NCBI GenBank assembly: GCA_026745465.1
Contig: JACYXH010000719.1
Location: 121,818 to 185,817, forward strand
Source of the DNA: Lota lota
Lineage: Eukaryota > Chordata > Actinopteri > Gadiformes > Lotidae
DNA length: 64,000 nt
Direction of reading: 5' to 3'
Below are positions 63,431-64,000 of this stretch, piece after piece. Position numbers and translations under genes: made by a program. Position 1 is the stretch's first letter; each line of letters begins with the position of its first letter. The notes beneath the pieces are model-generated. The model had not been told where the DNA came from and did no database searches. It saw nothing but the letters and a program-made list of their open reading frames with translations.

Positions 63431-64000
63431 GGTAGCACTTTAGAAGAACAACAACTTTGAGGCTTTAATAAAGCAGTAGTATATAGTTAACTCCTCATTT
63501 ATAAAATATTCATGCATGACTCATTAGTAAGCTAAGTATAATCATTTATAAATGATTCATAAGATAATTAGACAATGGTTCATAGGATCATTTATGAAGC
63601 GTAAGTTAATAATTTACAAACTATTTACAATGTGTTAATAGTGCTTTATAAACAAAGAATGCTGCAATTCATAATTAGGTCAGGTATTAAAGCATTGGTT
63701 AAGTCTTTTGTGTGAGCCTATCCAAAGTGAGGATTAGTTATGCCTTGCTAGGCATTTATAAATGGCATGTAAAGACTCGATTGATCTATTCAGTTTGTTA
63801 GAAAGTAACTGATTATGAAATGTTTATGCTTCATAAATGATTAATAACAATCAAAATCAATCATCCTCATCATTTATAAATCATTTTCTCATTATCCTTC
63901 CAATAATTTATAACTAATTATGATTTAATTACTAATGAGTATTGACTCATTATTAACTACTACTTTATTAATGCTTCAAACTTGTAGTTATAAAGTTCTA
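63431..64000. mobile_element. TIR element rich in ATTTATAAATGA motifs (window edge)
   Basis: The start (tagcactttagaag...aaagcagtag) and the last bases of the window (read in complement: tagaactttataac...aaagtagtag) form imperfect terminal inverted repeats of about 50 bp. The interior repeats atttataaatgattcat in both directions. A non-autonomous DNA transposon, or the end of one. The outer end may lie just outside. Confidence 0.6.

Overview
This is eukaryotic, vertebrate nuclear DNA, almost certainly from a teleost fish. The evidence is spliced genes with GT-AG introns, long CA/GT and GA microsatellites, tRNA-derived SINEs with a fish-type tail, many Ty3/Gypsy LTR retrotransposons, and remnants of hAT, pogo-like and Harbinger-like DNA transposons. 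Nothing bacterial is present. The only host genes I can support are two copies of an alpha-2-macroglobulin-like (A2M) protease-inhibitor gene. They lie tail to tail: copy L on + (1-18543) and copy R on - (44389-63271). Both lack their 5' exons (roughly 250-280 residues of a usual ~1450), because the window begins or ends before them. LAYOUT. 1-18543: copy L, 29 exons, about 1185 codons visible. 18544-22867: the rest of the left arm, an intergenic part with a gag-only LTR element (element A, 19789-21678) and part of an LTR. 22868-31830: a spacer of retroelements, comprising a chimeric chromodomain Gypsy remnant with a proline-coding minisatellite and a rearranged Gypsy cluster bounded by 175-bp LTRs. 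31831-44388: the mirror-image right arm, with a solo LTR, element B (the partner of A, inflated by an exact 2-kb tandem duplication) and a young, nearly complete Gypsy (38173-43147). 44389-63271: copy R on the minus strand, about 1197 codons visible. 63431-64000: the start of a terminal-inverted-repeat element. The two arms match exon by exon with nearly identical exon lengths, and they share intronic transposons, so the region is a large imperfect palindrome of about 22.9 kb (left) and 31.4 kb (right) around a 9-kb spacer. Insertions present in only one arm (a pogo-like element in L; the young Gypsy, a long LTR and a tandem duplication in R) postdate the duplication. FUNCTION. A2M proteins are secreted protease traps. 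A protease cuts an exposed bait region, a Cys-Gln thioester in the GCGEQN motif is released and couples to the protease, and a C-terminal receptor-binding domain has the complex cleared. Both copies keep an open frame through every visible exon, the thioester and the receptor-binding domain. They differ most in the bait exon, where the core has been rewritten while its flanks are nearly identical. This suggests the two paralogues are intact traps with different protease specificity, and it is the most interesting feature of the window.
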